Assembly: GCA_913061335.1 (NCBI GenBank)
Contig: CAJXTP010000073.1
Location: 1 to 11,825, forward strand
Origin: an uncultured Loktanella sp.
GTDB taxonomy: Bacteria; Pseudomonadota; Alphaproteobacteria; Rhodobacterales; Rhodobacteraceae
Length of the DNA stretch: 11,825 nucleotides
Reading direction: 5' to 3'
Below, piece by piece: positions 5,781 through 11,825 of this stretch (positions are counted from its first letter, which is position 1; the number at the start of each line of letters is the position of its first letter). The notes below the pieces were generated by a model, which saw only the letters and a program-made list of their open reading frames with translations, had not been told where the DNA came from and did no database searches. Made by a program: the position numbers and the translations under genes.

Positions 5781-5810
5781 CTTGAACCCAGTGGGGTTGC
5801 ATCCCATCTA
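5781..5810 (+). promoter_or_regulatory. RpoH (sigma32)-type heat-shock promoter of clpB
   Basis: CTTGAA (5781-5786), a 16-base spacer, then CCCATCTA (5803-5810). This closely matches the alphaproteobacterial sigma32 pattern (CTTGAA, about 16-17 bases, CCCATNT-like). The predicted start near 5817 gives a 5' leader of roughly 70 bases before the clpB ATG at 5889. clpB is a standard member of the heat-shock regulon, so position and function agree. Confidence 0.8.
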
Positions 5811-5888
5811 TTAAGGGAGGCCCAAGAAGGGCGTGTGCCGCGAATGCGGGCGCGTCACGGTCGGGTGCTTATTACAAAGGAGAGACCC

Positions 5889-8501
5889 ATGAATTTAGAT
5901 AAGTTCACAGAGCGGTCGCGCGGTTTTGTACAAGCCGCTCAGACGATCGCAATGCGCGAAAGCCATCAACGGCTTGCGCCTGAACATTTGCTCAAAGCGT
6001 TAATGGATGATGACCAAGGGCTTGCTGCCAATTTGATCACCCGTGGCGGTGGCGATGCACCTGCTGTGCGTTTGGCCGTGGACGCGGCAGTGTCCAAGAT
6101 CCCGACTGTGTCTGGCGATGCCGGGCAGGTATATCTGGACAGCGCGACTGGCAAGATTATGGCCGAAGCTGAAAAGCTGGCCAAAAAGGCGGGCGACAGT
6201 TTTGTCCCTGTGGAACGTTTGTTAATGGCGCTCGCTTTGGTGAAGTCTAAGGCCAAGGATGCGCTGGATACGGGTGGCGTGACGGCCCAAGGCCTGAACG
6301 CAGCGATCAATGACATTCGCAAGGGCCGCACTGCCGATAGCGCCAGCGCCGAAGACGGTTATGACGCTTTGGCCAAATATGCCCGCGACCTGACAGAGGC
6401 CGCCGAGCAAGGTAAAATCGACCCGATCATTGGCCGTGATGAAGAAATTCGCCGTGCGATGCAGGTATTGTCACGCAGGACCAAGAATAACCCTGTGCTA
6501 ATCGGTGAACCTGGTGTCGGTAAGACCGCAATTGCCGAAGGTTTGGCGTTGCGGATTGTGAATGGCGACGTCCCCGAAAGCCTGAAGAACAAAAAGCTAA
6601 TGTCGCTTGATATGGGCGCCTTGATTGCTGGCGCGAAATATCGCGGTGAATTTGAGGAACGCTTGAAATCGGTCTTGAAAGAGATCGAGGATGCCGCTGG
6701 CGAGATAATTTTGTTTATCGACGAGATGCACACCCTTGTTGGCGCCGGTGCGTCCGAGGGTGCGATGGATGCTGCCAACTTGATCAAACCTGCGCTGGCC
6801 CGTGGTGAGCTGCATTGCATTGGTGCCACCACGTTGAATGAATACCGCAAGTACGTGGAAAAGGATGCCGCATTGGCACGCCGTTTCCAGCCACTTTTGG
6901 TTGAGGAACCGACTGTAACAGATACGGTTAGCATCTTGCGTGGGATCAAAGAAAAATACGAGCTGCACCACGGTGTGCGTATTGCCGATGCCGCGCTGGT
7001 AGCTGCAGCGACCTTGTCGCATCGCTATATCACGGATCGGTTTTTGCCCGATAAGGCCATCGATTTGATGGACGAAGCTGCCAGCCGTTTGCGCATGGAA
7101 GTCGACAGCAAACCAGAAGAGCTGGATGCGCTGGACCGGTCAATCATGCAGTTGCAGATTGAGGCAATGGCGCTAGGCAAAGAAGACGATGCCGCGTCCA
7201 AGGACCGGCTTACAAAGCTTGAAAAAGAGCTGGCTGATTTGCAGGACCGTGCGTCCGAGATGACCGCCAAATGGCAAGCCGAGCGTGACAAGTTGGAAGG
7301 GTCGCGCGGCCTGAAAGAACAGCTTGATCGTGGCCGCGCCGAACTGGATATCGCCAAGCGCGAAGGCGATTTGGCCAAAGCCGGAGAGCTGTCTTATGGC
7401 GTGATACCTGATCTTGAGCGCAAGCTGGCCGAGGCAGAGCAATCCGATGACCTGATGGTTGAAGATGCGGTGCGCCCTGAACAGATCGCTGAGGTCGTTG
7501 AGCGTTGGACCGGCATTCCAATGTCCAAGATGCTTGAAGGCGAGCGCGAAAAGCTGCTGCTTATGGAAGAAGAGCTTGGTCGCCGTGTGATCGGTCAGCG
7601 TACTGCGGTCACAGCCGTGTCCAATGCGGTCCGCCGCGCGCGCGCTGGTCTGAACGACGAGAACCGCCCACTTGGGTCGTTCTTGTTTCTTGGGCCAACG
7701 GGAGTCGGAAAAACTGAGCTGACCAAGGCTGTGGCCGAGTATTTGTTTGATGACGACAACGCGATGGTTCGCATCGATATGTCCGAGTTTATGGAAAAAC
7801 ATGCTGTGTCGCGCCTGATTGGTGCGCCTCCAGGCTATGTTGGCTATGACGAGGGCGGTGTGCTGACAGAAGCCGTGCGCAGGCGTCCGTATCAGGTTGT
7901 GCTGTTTGACGAGGTCGAAAAGGCGCATCCAGATGTGTTCAACGTGCTGTTGCAGGTGCTTGACGATGGGGTGCTGACCGATGGGCAGGGCCGCAAGGTT
8001 GATTTTAAGCAAACGCTGATCATCCTGACGTCAAACCTTGGGGCGCAGGCATTGAGCCAACTGCCAGACGGTGCGGATGCCTCTGCGGCTAAAGATGATG
8101 TGATGGACGCTGTGCGCGGACATTTCCGGCCAGAGTTCTTGAACCGCTTGGACGAAACTGTCATCTTTGACCGCTTGGCCCGCGAAGACATGGCTGGCAT
8201 CGTGGAAATCCAACTGGGACTGCTGTCCAAGCGATTGGTTGGGCGCAACATGACGCTTGATATGTCTGATGGTGCGCTGAAATGGCTTGCTGACGAGGGA
8301 TATGATCCTGTGTTTGGCGCGCGGCCGTTAAAGCGGGTTATCCAACGTGCTGTACAAGACCCATTGGCCGAGATGATCTTGGCCGGTGATGTCCTAGACG
8401 GTGCCACGGTGAGTGTCGATGCGGGGCCTGATGGGTTGATCGTCGGCGACCGCGTGGCCGCTTCAAACCGCCCGAAGCCTGACGATGCTGTTGTGCATTA
8501 A
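5889..8501 (+). CDS. clpB: ATP-dependent disaggregase ClpB
   Basis: 870-residue hexameric AAA+ chaperone that, with DnaK, pulls polypeptides out of aggregates in the cytoplasm. Domains in order: Clp N-domain (about 1-145, MNLDKFTERSRGFVQAAQ); NBD1 with Walker A GEPGVGKT (206-213) and Walker B D278/E279; the coiled-coil middle domain (about 405-525); NBD2 with Walker A GPTGVGKT (602-609) and Walker B D674/E675; and the C-terminal domain with GYDPVFGARPLKR. Positions agree almost exactly with E. coli ClpB. An in-frame ATG at 5694 would add 65 residues, but those read across the heat-shock promoter and resemble no Clp sequence. ATG 5889 has a strong AAAGGAG site and the canonical N-terminus. Expression is from the RpoH-type promoter at 5781-5810, and a terminator follows at 8523-8557. 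Confidence 0.98.
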   Translation: MNLDKFTERSRGFVQAAQTIAMRESHQRLAPEHLLKALMDDDQGLAANLITRGGGDAPAVRLAVDAAVSKIPTVSGDAGQVYLDSATGKIMAEAEKLAKKAGDSFVPVERLLMALALVKSKAKDALDTGGVTAQGLNAAINDIRKGRTADSASAEDGYDALAKYARDLTEAAEQGKIDPIIGRDEEIRRAMQVLSRRTKNNPVLIGEPGVGKTAIAEGLALRIVNGDVPESLKNKKLMSLDMGALIAGAKYRGEFEERLKSVLKEIEDAAGEIILFIDEMHTLVGAGASEGAMDAANLIKPALARGELHCIGATTLNEYRKYVEKDAALARRFQPLLVEEPTVTDTVSILRGIKEKYELHHGVRIADAALVAAATLSHRYITDRFLPDKAIDLMDEAASRLRMEVDSKPEELDALDRSIMQLQIEAMALGKEDDAASKDRLTKLEKELADLQDRASEMTAKWQAERDKLEGSRGLKEQLDRGRAELDIAKREGDLAKAGELSYGVIPDLERKLAEAEQSDDLMVEDAVRPEQIAEVVERWTGIPMSKMLEGEREKLLLMEEELGRRVIGQRTAVTAVSNAVRRARAGLNDENRPLGSFLFLGPTGVGKTELTKAVAEYLFDDDNAMVRIDMSEFMEKHAVSRLIGAPPGYVGYDEGGVLTEAVRRRPYQVVLFDEVEKAHPDVFNVLLQVLDDGVLTDGQGRKVDFKQTLIILTSNLGAQALSQLPDGADASAAKDDVMDAVRGHFRPEFLNRLDETVIFDRLAREDMAGIVEIQLGLLSKRLVGRNMTLDMSDGALKWLADEGYDPVFGARPLKRVIQRAVQDPLAEMILAGDVLDGATVSVDAGPDGLIVGDRVAASNRPKPDDAVVH

Positions 8502-8522
8502 TCAAGCCCAGCTTTGAAACGC

Positions 8523-8557
8523 AAAAGGGCCAGATCATGGTTGATCCGGCCCTTTTT
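8523..8557 (+). terminator. Intrinsic terminator of clpB
   Basis: AAAAGGGCC (8523-8531) pairs with GGCCCTTTT (8548-8556). An inner stem GATCA/TGATC (8533-8537 with 8542-8546) continues it after one A-C mismatch, around loop TGGT. Five T (8553-8557) end the element, 22 bases after the clpB stop. Confidence 0.9.
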
Positions 8558-8634
8558 GATGAAGAGCGCTAGGATACATCTCAATTATGGTGTGATGGGT
8601 TTTTTGCGGGTCCTCAATGGGACACTCCAAATGC

Positions 8635-8670
8635 AAATCAGCCCCGCAGAGAAAACTACGGGGCTGATTT
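8635..8670 (-). terminator. Terminator hairpin of the RTX gene (possibly bidirectional)
   Basis: A 12-base perfect stem, AAATCAGCCCCG (8635-8646) with CGGGGCTGATTT (8659-8670), and a 12-base loop. It lies 27 bases past the stop of the minus-strand RTX gene and between two convergent genes. The T-tract is short on each side, so it is a moderate terminator in either direction and may back up the clpB terminator. Confidence 0.75.
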
Positions 8671-8697
8671 CATTTCAGGCAATTCAAGCCCAAAATA

Positions 8698-9633
8698 TTA
8701 GAGATAGGTATCGACGAACTCCGTGCCATCAACATTGTCCAGCACGATGATGTCACCGCTGCTGGCGTAGATTGTGGTGCTGTATTCCGACATGCTGAGA
8801 AAGTCCCAATTTGCGTAATTATCGAGCCAAGCGTCCAGATTGGCGCCGTCCACCACAATAGAATCAACGCCAATTTCGAAATCGGTAATTGTGTCCGCGC
8901 CATCACCCGAGGAGAAGTTGAAGGTGTCTGCGCCCTCGCCACCACTCAAGGTGTCGTTGCCAGTTCCGCCGGTAATTTTGTCGTCGCCTGCGTCGCCAGA
9001 GATGATGTCATTACCGCTGTCACCGAACATGTTGTCGCGGCCTTCGTTGCCTTCCATCACGTCGTTGCCTGCACCGCCGCGCATTGCGTCGTTGCCCTTG
9101 CCGCCGCCCATGATGTCATTGCCAGAGTTACCGTTCATGTGGTCATGCCCGTTGCCGCCAAAGAGGCGATCATCGCCTGAGCCACCGCGTAACTTATCAT
9201 TGCCAGTGCCACCATGGATGAAGTCATCGCCCACGCCGCCATAAGCAATATCGTTGCCGTCACCGCCAAAGATTGCGTCGTCGCCGCTGTCGCCCCAGAT
9301 TTTATCTCCGCCTGCGCCGCCTTCGATGCGATCGTTATCGGCACCGCCACGAATGCTATCTTTGCCGTTGCCGCCCGCAATGAAGTCGTGTCCTGAACCG
9401 CCGAAGAGGACGTCGTTTCCATCTTCTCCAAAGAGGCGATCGTTGCCTGCGCCGCCTTTAATTTTGTCATTGCCCGCGCCACCAGCGTAAATGTCATTAC
9501 CGCCAAGCAGGTTGATAACGTCATCACCCGCAGTACCCGCCATAATGTCCGCGCCGACGGACGGCGCAACTGATAAAAATTCTGCGCCATAGACGGCATC
9601 AAAGATCGATTGTTCTAGTGTTGTTAATGGCAT
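8698..9633 (-). CDS. RTX-repeat calcium-binding protein, probably secreted by a type I system
   Basis: 311 residues. A short N-terminus (1-32, MPLTTLEQSIFDAVYGAEFL) has no Sec or Tat signal. It is followed by about 23 unbroken RTX nonapeptides (residues 33-239), of the form GGxGxDxux, for example GGAGNDKIK, GGSGDDRLF and GDSGNDIIS. Such repeats fold into a parallel beta roll binding one Ca2+ per turn, usually only after export to the calcium-rich exterior. The C-terminal 72 residues start FSSGDGADTITDFEIGVDSI, the usual RTX-capping motif of type I secreted proteins, and end TEFVDTYL, an acidic and hydrophobic C-terminal export signal. There is no protease, lipase or adhesin domain. The track-like longer start at TTG 9645 is less likely than ATG 9633, which has GGGGAA about 6 bases upstream. 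No type I transporter genes are in the window. Confidence 0.9.
   Translation of the reverse strand: MPLTTLEQSIFDAVYGAEFLSVAPSVGADIMAGTAGDDVINLLGGNDIYAGGAGNDKIKGGAGNDRLFGEDGNDVLFGGSGHDFIAGGNGKDSIRGGADNDRIEGGAGGDKIWGDSGDDAIFGGDGNDIAYGGVGDDFIHGGTGNDKLRGGSGDDRLFGGNGHDHMNGNSGNDIMGGGKGNDAMRGGAGNDVMEGNEGRDNMFGDSGNDIISGDAGDDKITGGTGNDTLSGGEGADTFNFSSGDGADTITDFEIGVDSIVVDGANLDAWLDNYANWDFLSMSEYSTTIYASSGDIIVLDNVDGTEFVDTYL
8917..9537 (-). repeat. 27-base tandem repeat array encoding RTX nonapeptides
   Basis: About 23 degenerate 27-base units, each coding one nine-residue RTX turn (residues 33-239 of the RTX protein). On the plus strand the units show recurrent CCGCC and TCATTGCC-type words. Similarity among units is high enough for recombination to change copy number, and for short-read assembly to miscount units. 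Confidence 0.88.
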
Positions 9634-10000
9634 TTTGTTCCCCAATTATGTTAGTCGCCTGCCCGCGCAGGTGTATTTGCCTCAGCACAATTGAAAAAAT
9701 GCAACATTGCAAAAAAAGGGCAGGTCACTAAATCGTGTCAAGAATATGGAGGGACAGTAGGAAATTCGGAATTAATTAACAAGGAATTAGCCGAATTGCG
9801 GCGAAAATAGGACCCTATGGTTGATCGCGGAAGACAATACTACCTCCTGAGGGCGATTGTTTCGAAGTGAGGCGGGTCGCTAGAGAATCGCATCAATTCT
9901 GACATTTTTGTGAGGTGGCGGGATCGTGAGGAATCTTTCAAATTGTTTCCTAGTATAAGCTTGTGAGACATTTTGACTGTCTTTTTATGGAGGTGCCTTA
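9634..10000. other. Intergenic region between the divergent RTX and msrP genes
   Basis: 367 bases without a credible gene. Visible elements: a hairpin CCTGC-CCGC-GCAGG (9658-9671) in the presumed RTX leader; a short palindrome TGCAA-CA-TTGCA (9700-9711) between A-tracts; inverted repeat AATTCGG (9763-9769) and CCGAATT (9791-9797) around an AT-rich centre; direct repeats GGAATTA (9768-9774 and 9783-9789); and a CtrA-like site TTAA-N7-TTAG (9776-9790). The msrP ribosome site GGAGGTG (9989-9995) lies 5 bases before its ATG. I cannot place the promoters of either gene with confidence. Confidence 0.6.
9763..9797. promoter_or_regulatory. Inverted repeat with CtrA-like half sites upstream of the RTX gene
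   Basis: AATTCGG (9763-9769) and CCGAATT (9791-9797) bracket a 21-base AT-rich segment holding TTAATTAA and the sequence TTAA-N7-TTAG (9776-9790), one base off the CtrA consensus TTAA-N7-TTAA. It is 130-165 bases upstream of the RTX start codon. A regulatory role is inferred from the pattern and its intergenic position. Confidence 0.35.
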
Positions 10001-10906
10001 ATGGCCTATCGCTGGACCAACGACCTGACTGCTGCTGATGTAACCCCCAAATCGATGGTGATGAGCCGTCGACAGATCATGGCAGGCGCTGCCGGATTGG
10101 GTGCAATCGGGTTCAGCGCGACCCAAGCGGCCGCGCAGGATACGCTTAAACCAAACAGTCTTGAGGACATCACTACATACAACAACTTTTACGAGTTCGG
10201 TACAGGCAAGGGCGACCCTGCTGAGAACGCCCATAAATTGGTGACGTCGCCTTGGTCGATTAAGGTTGATGGTCTTGTTGATAATCCGGGTGAATATAGT
10301 GTCGCAGATCTGATCGACGGTCTTGATATCGAAGAACGCATCTACCGGTTCCGCTGTGTCGAGGCATGGGCGATGGTTGTGCCATGGAATGGTGTCGAAC
10401 TGGCAGACGTTTTGAAAAAGGCGGGGGTGCAGGCAAATGGCAAATACGTGGCCTTTGAAACTGTCGTACAAGAAGAGAACATGATCGGCGTTCAGCGCCG
10501 CGTGCTGGACTTCCCTTATGTTGAGGGCCTGCGCATGGACGAGGCGATGCATCCGCTGACTATGTTGGCGACGGGTATCTACGGCGAGCCGCTTGCCAAA
10601 CAATCAGGCGCGCCGATCCGTATCGTTGTCCCTTGGAAGTATGGCTACAAATCGATCAAGTCGATTGTGCGCATCACTGTGACTGATCGAGAACCACCGA
10701 CGAGCTGGAACAAAGCCAATGCGCGTGAATACGGTTTCTATAGTAACGTGAATCCAACGGTCGATCATCCACGTTGGTCCCAAGCAACCCACCGCGAGAT
10801 TGGTGGCGGCTTGTTTGCCAAGCGTCAGCCAACATTGATGTTCAACGGATATGAAGACGAAGTCGCCAGCCTGTACGAAGGCATGGACCTGACCGTAGAC
10901 AGCTAA
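10001..10906 (+). CDS. msrP: Periplasmic methionine-sulfoxide reductase, molybdopterin subunit MsrP (YedY)
   Basis: 301 residues. This is the catalytic subunit of the MsrPQ system, which reduces methionine sulfoxide in oxidised periplasmic proteins using a molybdopterin cofactor. A twin-arginine signal is present: S22-R23-R24-Q25-I26-M27, a hydrophobic stretch GAAGLGAIGFSA and a likely AAA cleavage site near residue 45, so the protein is exported folded with its cofactor. C119 in RFRCVEAWAMVVPW is the Mo-ligand cysteine of the sulfite-oxidase fold family. VPWKYGYKSIKSIVRI and NPTVDHPRWSQATHR are typical family blocks. ATG 10001 has GGAGGTG 5 bases upstream. msrQ follows after 61 bases in the same orientation, forming the expected pair. 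Confidence 0.96.
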   Translation: MAYRWTNDLTAADVTPKSMVMSRRQIMAGAAGLGAIGFSATQAAAQDTLKPNSLEDITTYNNFYEFGTGKGDPAENAHKLVTSPWSIKVDGLVDNPGEYSVADLIDGLDIEERIYRFRCVEAWAMVVPWNGVELADVLKKAGVQANGKYVAFETVVQEENMIGVQRRVLDFPYVEGLRMDEAMHPLTMLATGIYGEPLAKQSGAPIRIVVPWKYGYKSIKSIVRITVTDREPPTSWNKANAREYGFYSNVNPTVDHPRWSQATHREIGGGLFAKRQPTLMFNGYEDEVASLYEGMDLTVDS

Positions 10907-10967
10907 ATTCCAATGCGGCTCGGCAGGTGTCGGGTCGCTTACTATATATACATAGAAAAGTTCCCCC

Positions 10968-11576
10968 ATGACAGTTGCGAATACAATCAACGGCGCCCTG
11001 CGCAAAATTCCCGCTTGGCCGATCTATTGGATTGTCGCTGCATGGACGGGCTGGATGTTCTATCTGGCTGCGACCGGAAAGGGCGGCGGTCCGGAGCCGA
11101 TCAATTGGCTGGAACGTGAATACGGAGAGCTTGGGCTGAAGCTGCTGATTGCAGGGTTGTTGATTACGCCGTTGCGTACATGGACGGGGATCAACTTGAT
11201 TAAGTTTCGCCGCGCCATTGGGGTGACAACTTGTTTCCTGATCCTCGCACATTTTCTCGTCTGGGCGGTTTTGGATGTGCAAACGTTTGAACGGGTCTGG
11301 ATGGAGGTTGTGAAACGCAAATACGTGACGGTTGGGATGGCGGCCTTTGTGCTGATGATCCCATTGGCGATCACATCCAACAACCGGTCGATGCGCAAGC
11401 TGGGACCGTTGGTTTGGCGTAAGTTGCATAAGCTGACGTATCTGATCGCTGTGCTTGCTGGTATTCACTATCTTTGGCTGGTGAAGGGCTTTCAGATCGA
11501 GCCGATTATCTACATGGCCGTAATTCTAGGGCTGCTTGCGGTGCGATTCACGTGGAGTCGCAAGAAAATCCTGTAA
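10968..11576 (+). CDS. msrQ: Heme-binding membrane subunit MsrQ (YedZ)
   Basis: 202-residue inner-membrane cytochrome b-type protein that passes electrons from the quinone pool or flavin reductase to periplasmic MsrP. About five to six membrane segments are visible (near 18-36, 56-70, 84-102, 119-136, 155-172 and 179-194). Candidate heme ligands H95 (LAHFLVW), H154 (RKLHKLTYL) and H167 (GIHYLWLVK) lie in the ferric-reductase-like core. The length fits the family. The ribosome site is poor (AGAAAAG before a CCCCC run), so translation may depend on msrP. The 61-base gap contains an AT-rich CTATATATACATAG but no terminator. Confidence 0.95.
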   Translation: MTVANTINGALRKIPAWPIYWIVAAWTGWMFYLAATGKGGGPEPINWLEREYGELGLKLLIAGLLITPLRTWTGINLIKFRRAIGVTTCFLILAHFLVWAVLDVQTFERVWMEVVKRKYVTVGMAAFVLMIPLAITSNNRSMRKLGPLVWRKLHKLTYLIAVLAGIHYLWLVKGFQIEPIIYMAVILGLLAVRFTWSRKKIL

Positions 11577-11612
11577 TTCACCCAGAGTGAATCGGTGATT
11601 TGCGCAGCCTCT

Positions 11613-11633
11613 TGTGGGTAAGCCTGTGGATAA
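11613..11633 (-). promoter_or_regulatory. Pair of DnaA boxes
   Basis: TGTGGATAA (11625-11633) is the exact reverse complement of the DnaA box TTATCCACA. TGTGGGTAA (11613-11621) differs from it by one base. They are in the same orientation, 12 bases apart start to start, roughly one helical turn, as in DnaA-binding arrays. Confidence 0.6.
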
Positions 11634-11740
11634 CCCTAGATGTAGGGATTGGCGTAAATCGAGAGGGTCATAAAGTTGCGAAGTGACCTAGGGTCGGCGA
11701 AATATCCCGCAGCTAAGCCCCTTAAAACATGGGTAAATCG

Positions 11741-11767
11741 GTGAAATGCAAAGAATTTCACGTTTTT
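11741..11767 (+). terminator. Weak terminator-like hairpin
   Basis: GTGAAAT (11741-11747), 7-base loop, ATTTCAC (11755-11761), then G and five T. The stem is short and AT-rich and lies 165 bases past msrQ, so this is only a candidate. Confidence 0.3.
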
Positions 11768-11825
11768 GTAAAATAGGGGTTGCGGGTCTATGTTACTAAC
11801 TCTAGAACCCCCCTTACCGGACGAG

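Larger units (their letters stand above)
11577..11825. other. Gene-free region with DnaA boxes after msrQ
   Basis: 249 bases with no credible reading frame. It holds a small hairpin at the msrQ stop (ATTCAC-N5-GTGAAT, 11576-11592, no T-tract), two DnaA-box sequences (11613-11633), a CCCTA-GATG-TAGGG palindrome (11634-11647) and a CtrA-like TTAA-N7-GTAA (11722-11736). A 7-base AT-rich stem GTGAAAT/ATTTCAC (11741-11761) followed by TTTTT (11763-11767) could be the msrQ terminator. The region may be a large promoter or part of a replication origin. Confidence 0.55.

Noticed and set aside
5694..5888. 65-residue N-terminal extension of ClpB from the in-frame ATG at 5694
   Set aside because: It spans the RpoH-type promoter, lacks ClpB similarity and is superseded by ATG 5889 with a strong ribosome site and the canonical N-terminus.
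6359..8012. Long minus-strand open frames inside clpB (for example 6359-6949 and 7173-8012)
   Set aside because: Shadows of the clpB codon pattern; serine/alanine- or His/Gln-rich translations without recognisable domains.
8917..9537. CRISPR-like array
   Set aside because: The units are contiguous 27-base coding repeats with no unique spacers and maintain a reading frame.
8840..9602. Pro/Ser-rich plus-strand and Ala/Thr-rich minus-strand repeat proteins at the RTX locus
   Set aside because: Other-frame readings of the 27-base RTX array. Only the minus-strand frame 8698-9633 gives the calcium-binding consensus, capping motif and export signal.

Overview
The window looks like the end of a draft contig from a marine alphaproteobacterium of the Rhodobacterales (Roseobacter group). 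The evidence is the protein style of DinB, ClpB, MsrP/MsrQ and PyrF, the tandem glycine riboswitch, an alphaproteobacterial RpoH-type heat-shock promoter and moderate GC content. The species cannot be named from this sequence. Most of the window is ordinary chromosomal housekeeping DNA. I see no phage, transposon, CRISPR array, tRNA or rRNA, and no convincing new multi-gene system.

Layout. Bases 1-48 are not genomic. They are an Illumina Nextera library adapter with its i7 index, so the first gene, dinB (DNA polymerase IV, minus strand), is cut short by an artefact rather than by biology. A small Nudix hydrolase gene diverges from dinB. It is followed by a tandem glycine riboswitch (about 1653-1812) leading into a DadA-like FAD-dependent amino-acid dehydrogenase. 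Next comes a two-gene membrane unit, a QmcA-type SPFH/paraslipin protein and a short NfeD-like partner. It meets head-on a minus-strand pair, pyrF and a 62-codon conserved-looking gene. The likely terminator of the SPFH unit lies in the 3' end of pyrF, so the 62-codon gene would be covered entirely by antisense 3' UTR. A nested palindrome sits over that small gene's ribosome-binding site.

A probable 50-codon minus-strand gene with its own strong terminator lies between pyrF and clpB. clpB encodes the disaggregase. It has a clear RpoH-type promoter and starts at 5889, not at the upstream in-frame ATG. Two hairpin terminators separate clpB from a convergent gene for a protein made almost wholly of RTX calcium-binding nonapeptides (about 23). 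A 367-base intergenic region with several inverted repeats and a CtrA-like site separates this gene from msrP-msrQ, the periplasmic methionine-sulfoxide reductase system. The last 249 bases carry no gene but contain a perfect DnaA box, a near-perfect one 12 bases away and a CtrA-like site. This could be the edge of a replication origin or a DnaA-regulated promoter.

Functional themes are protein-quality control and repair (ClpB, MsrPQ, QmcA/NfeD) and basic metabolism (PyrF, glycine-responsive DadA). The most rewarding items to check are the riboswitch-dehydrogenase pairing, the palindrome over the start of the 62-codon gene, the orphan all-RTX protein and the DnaA-box region.
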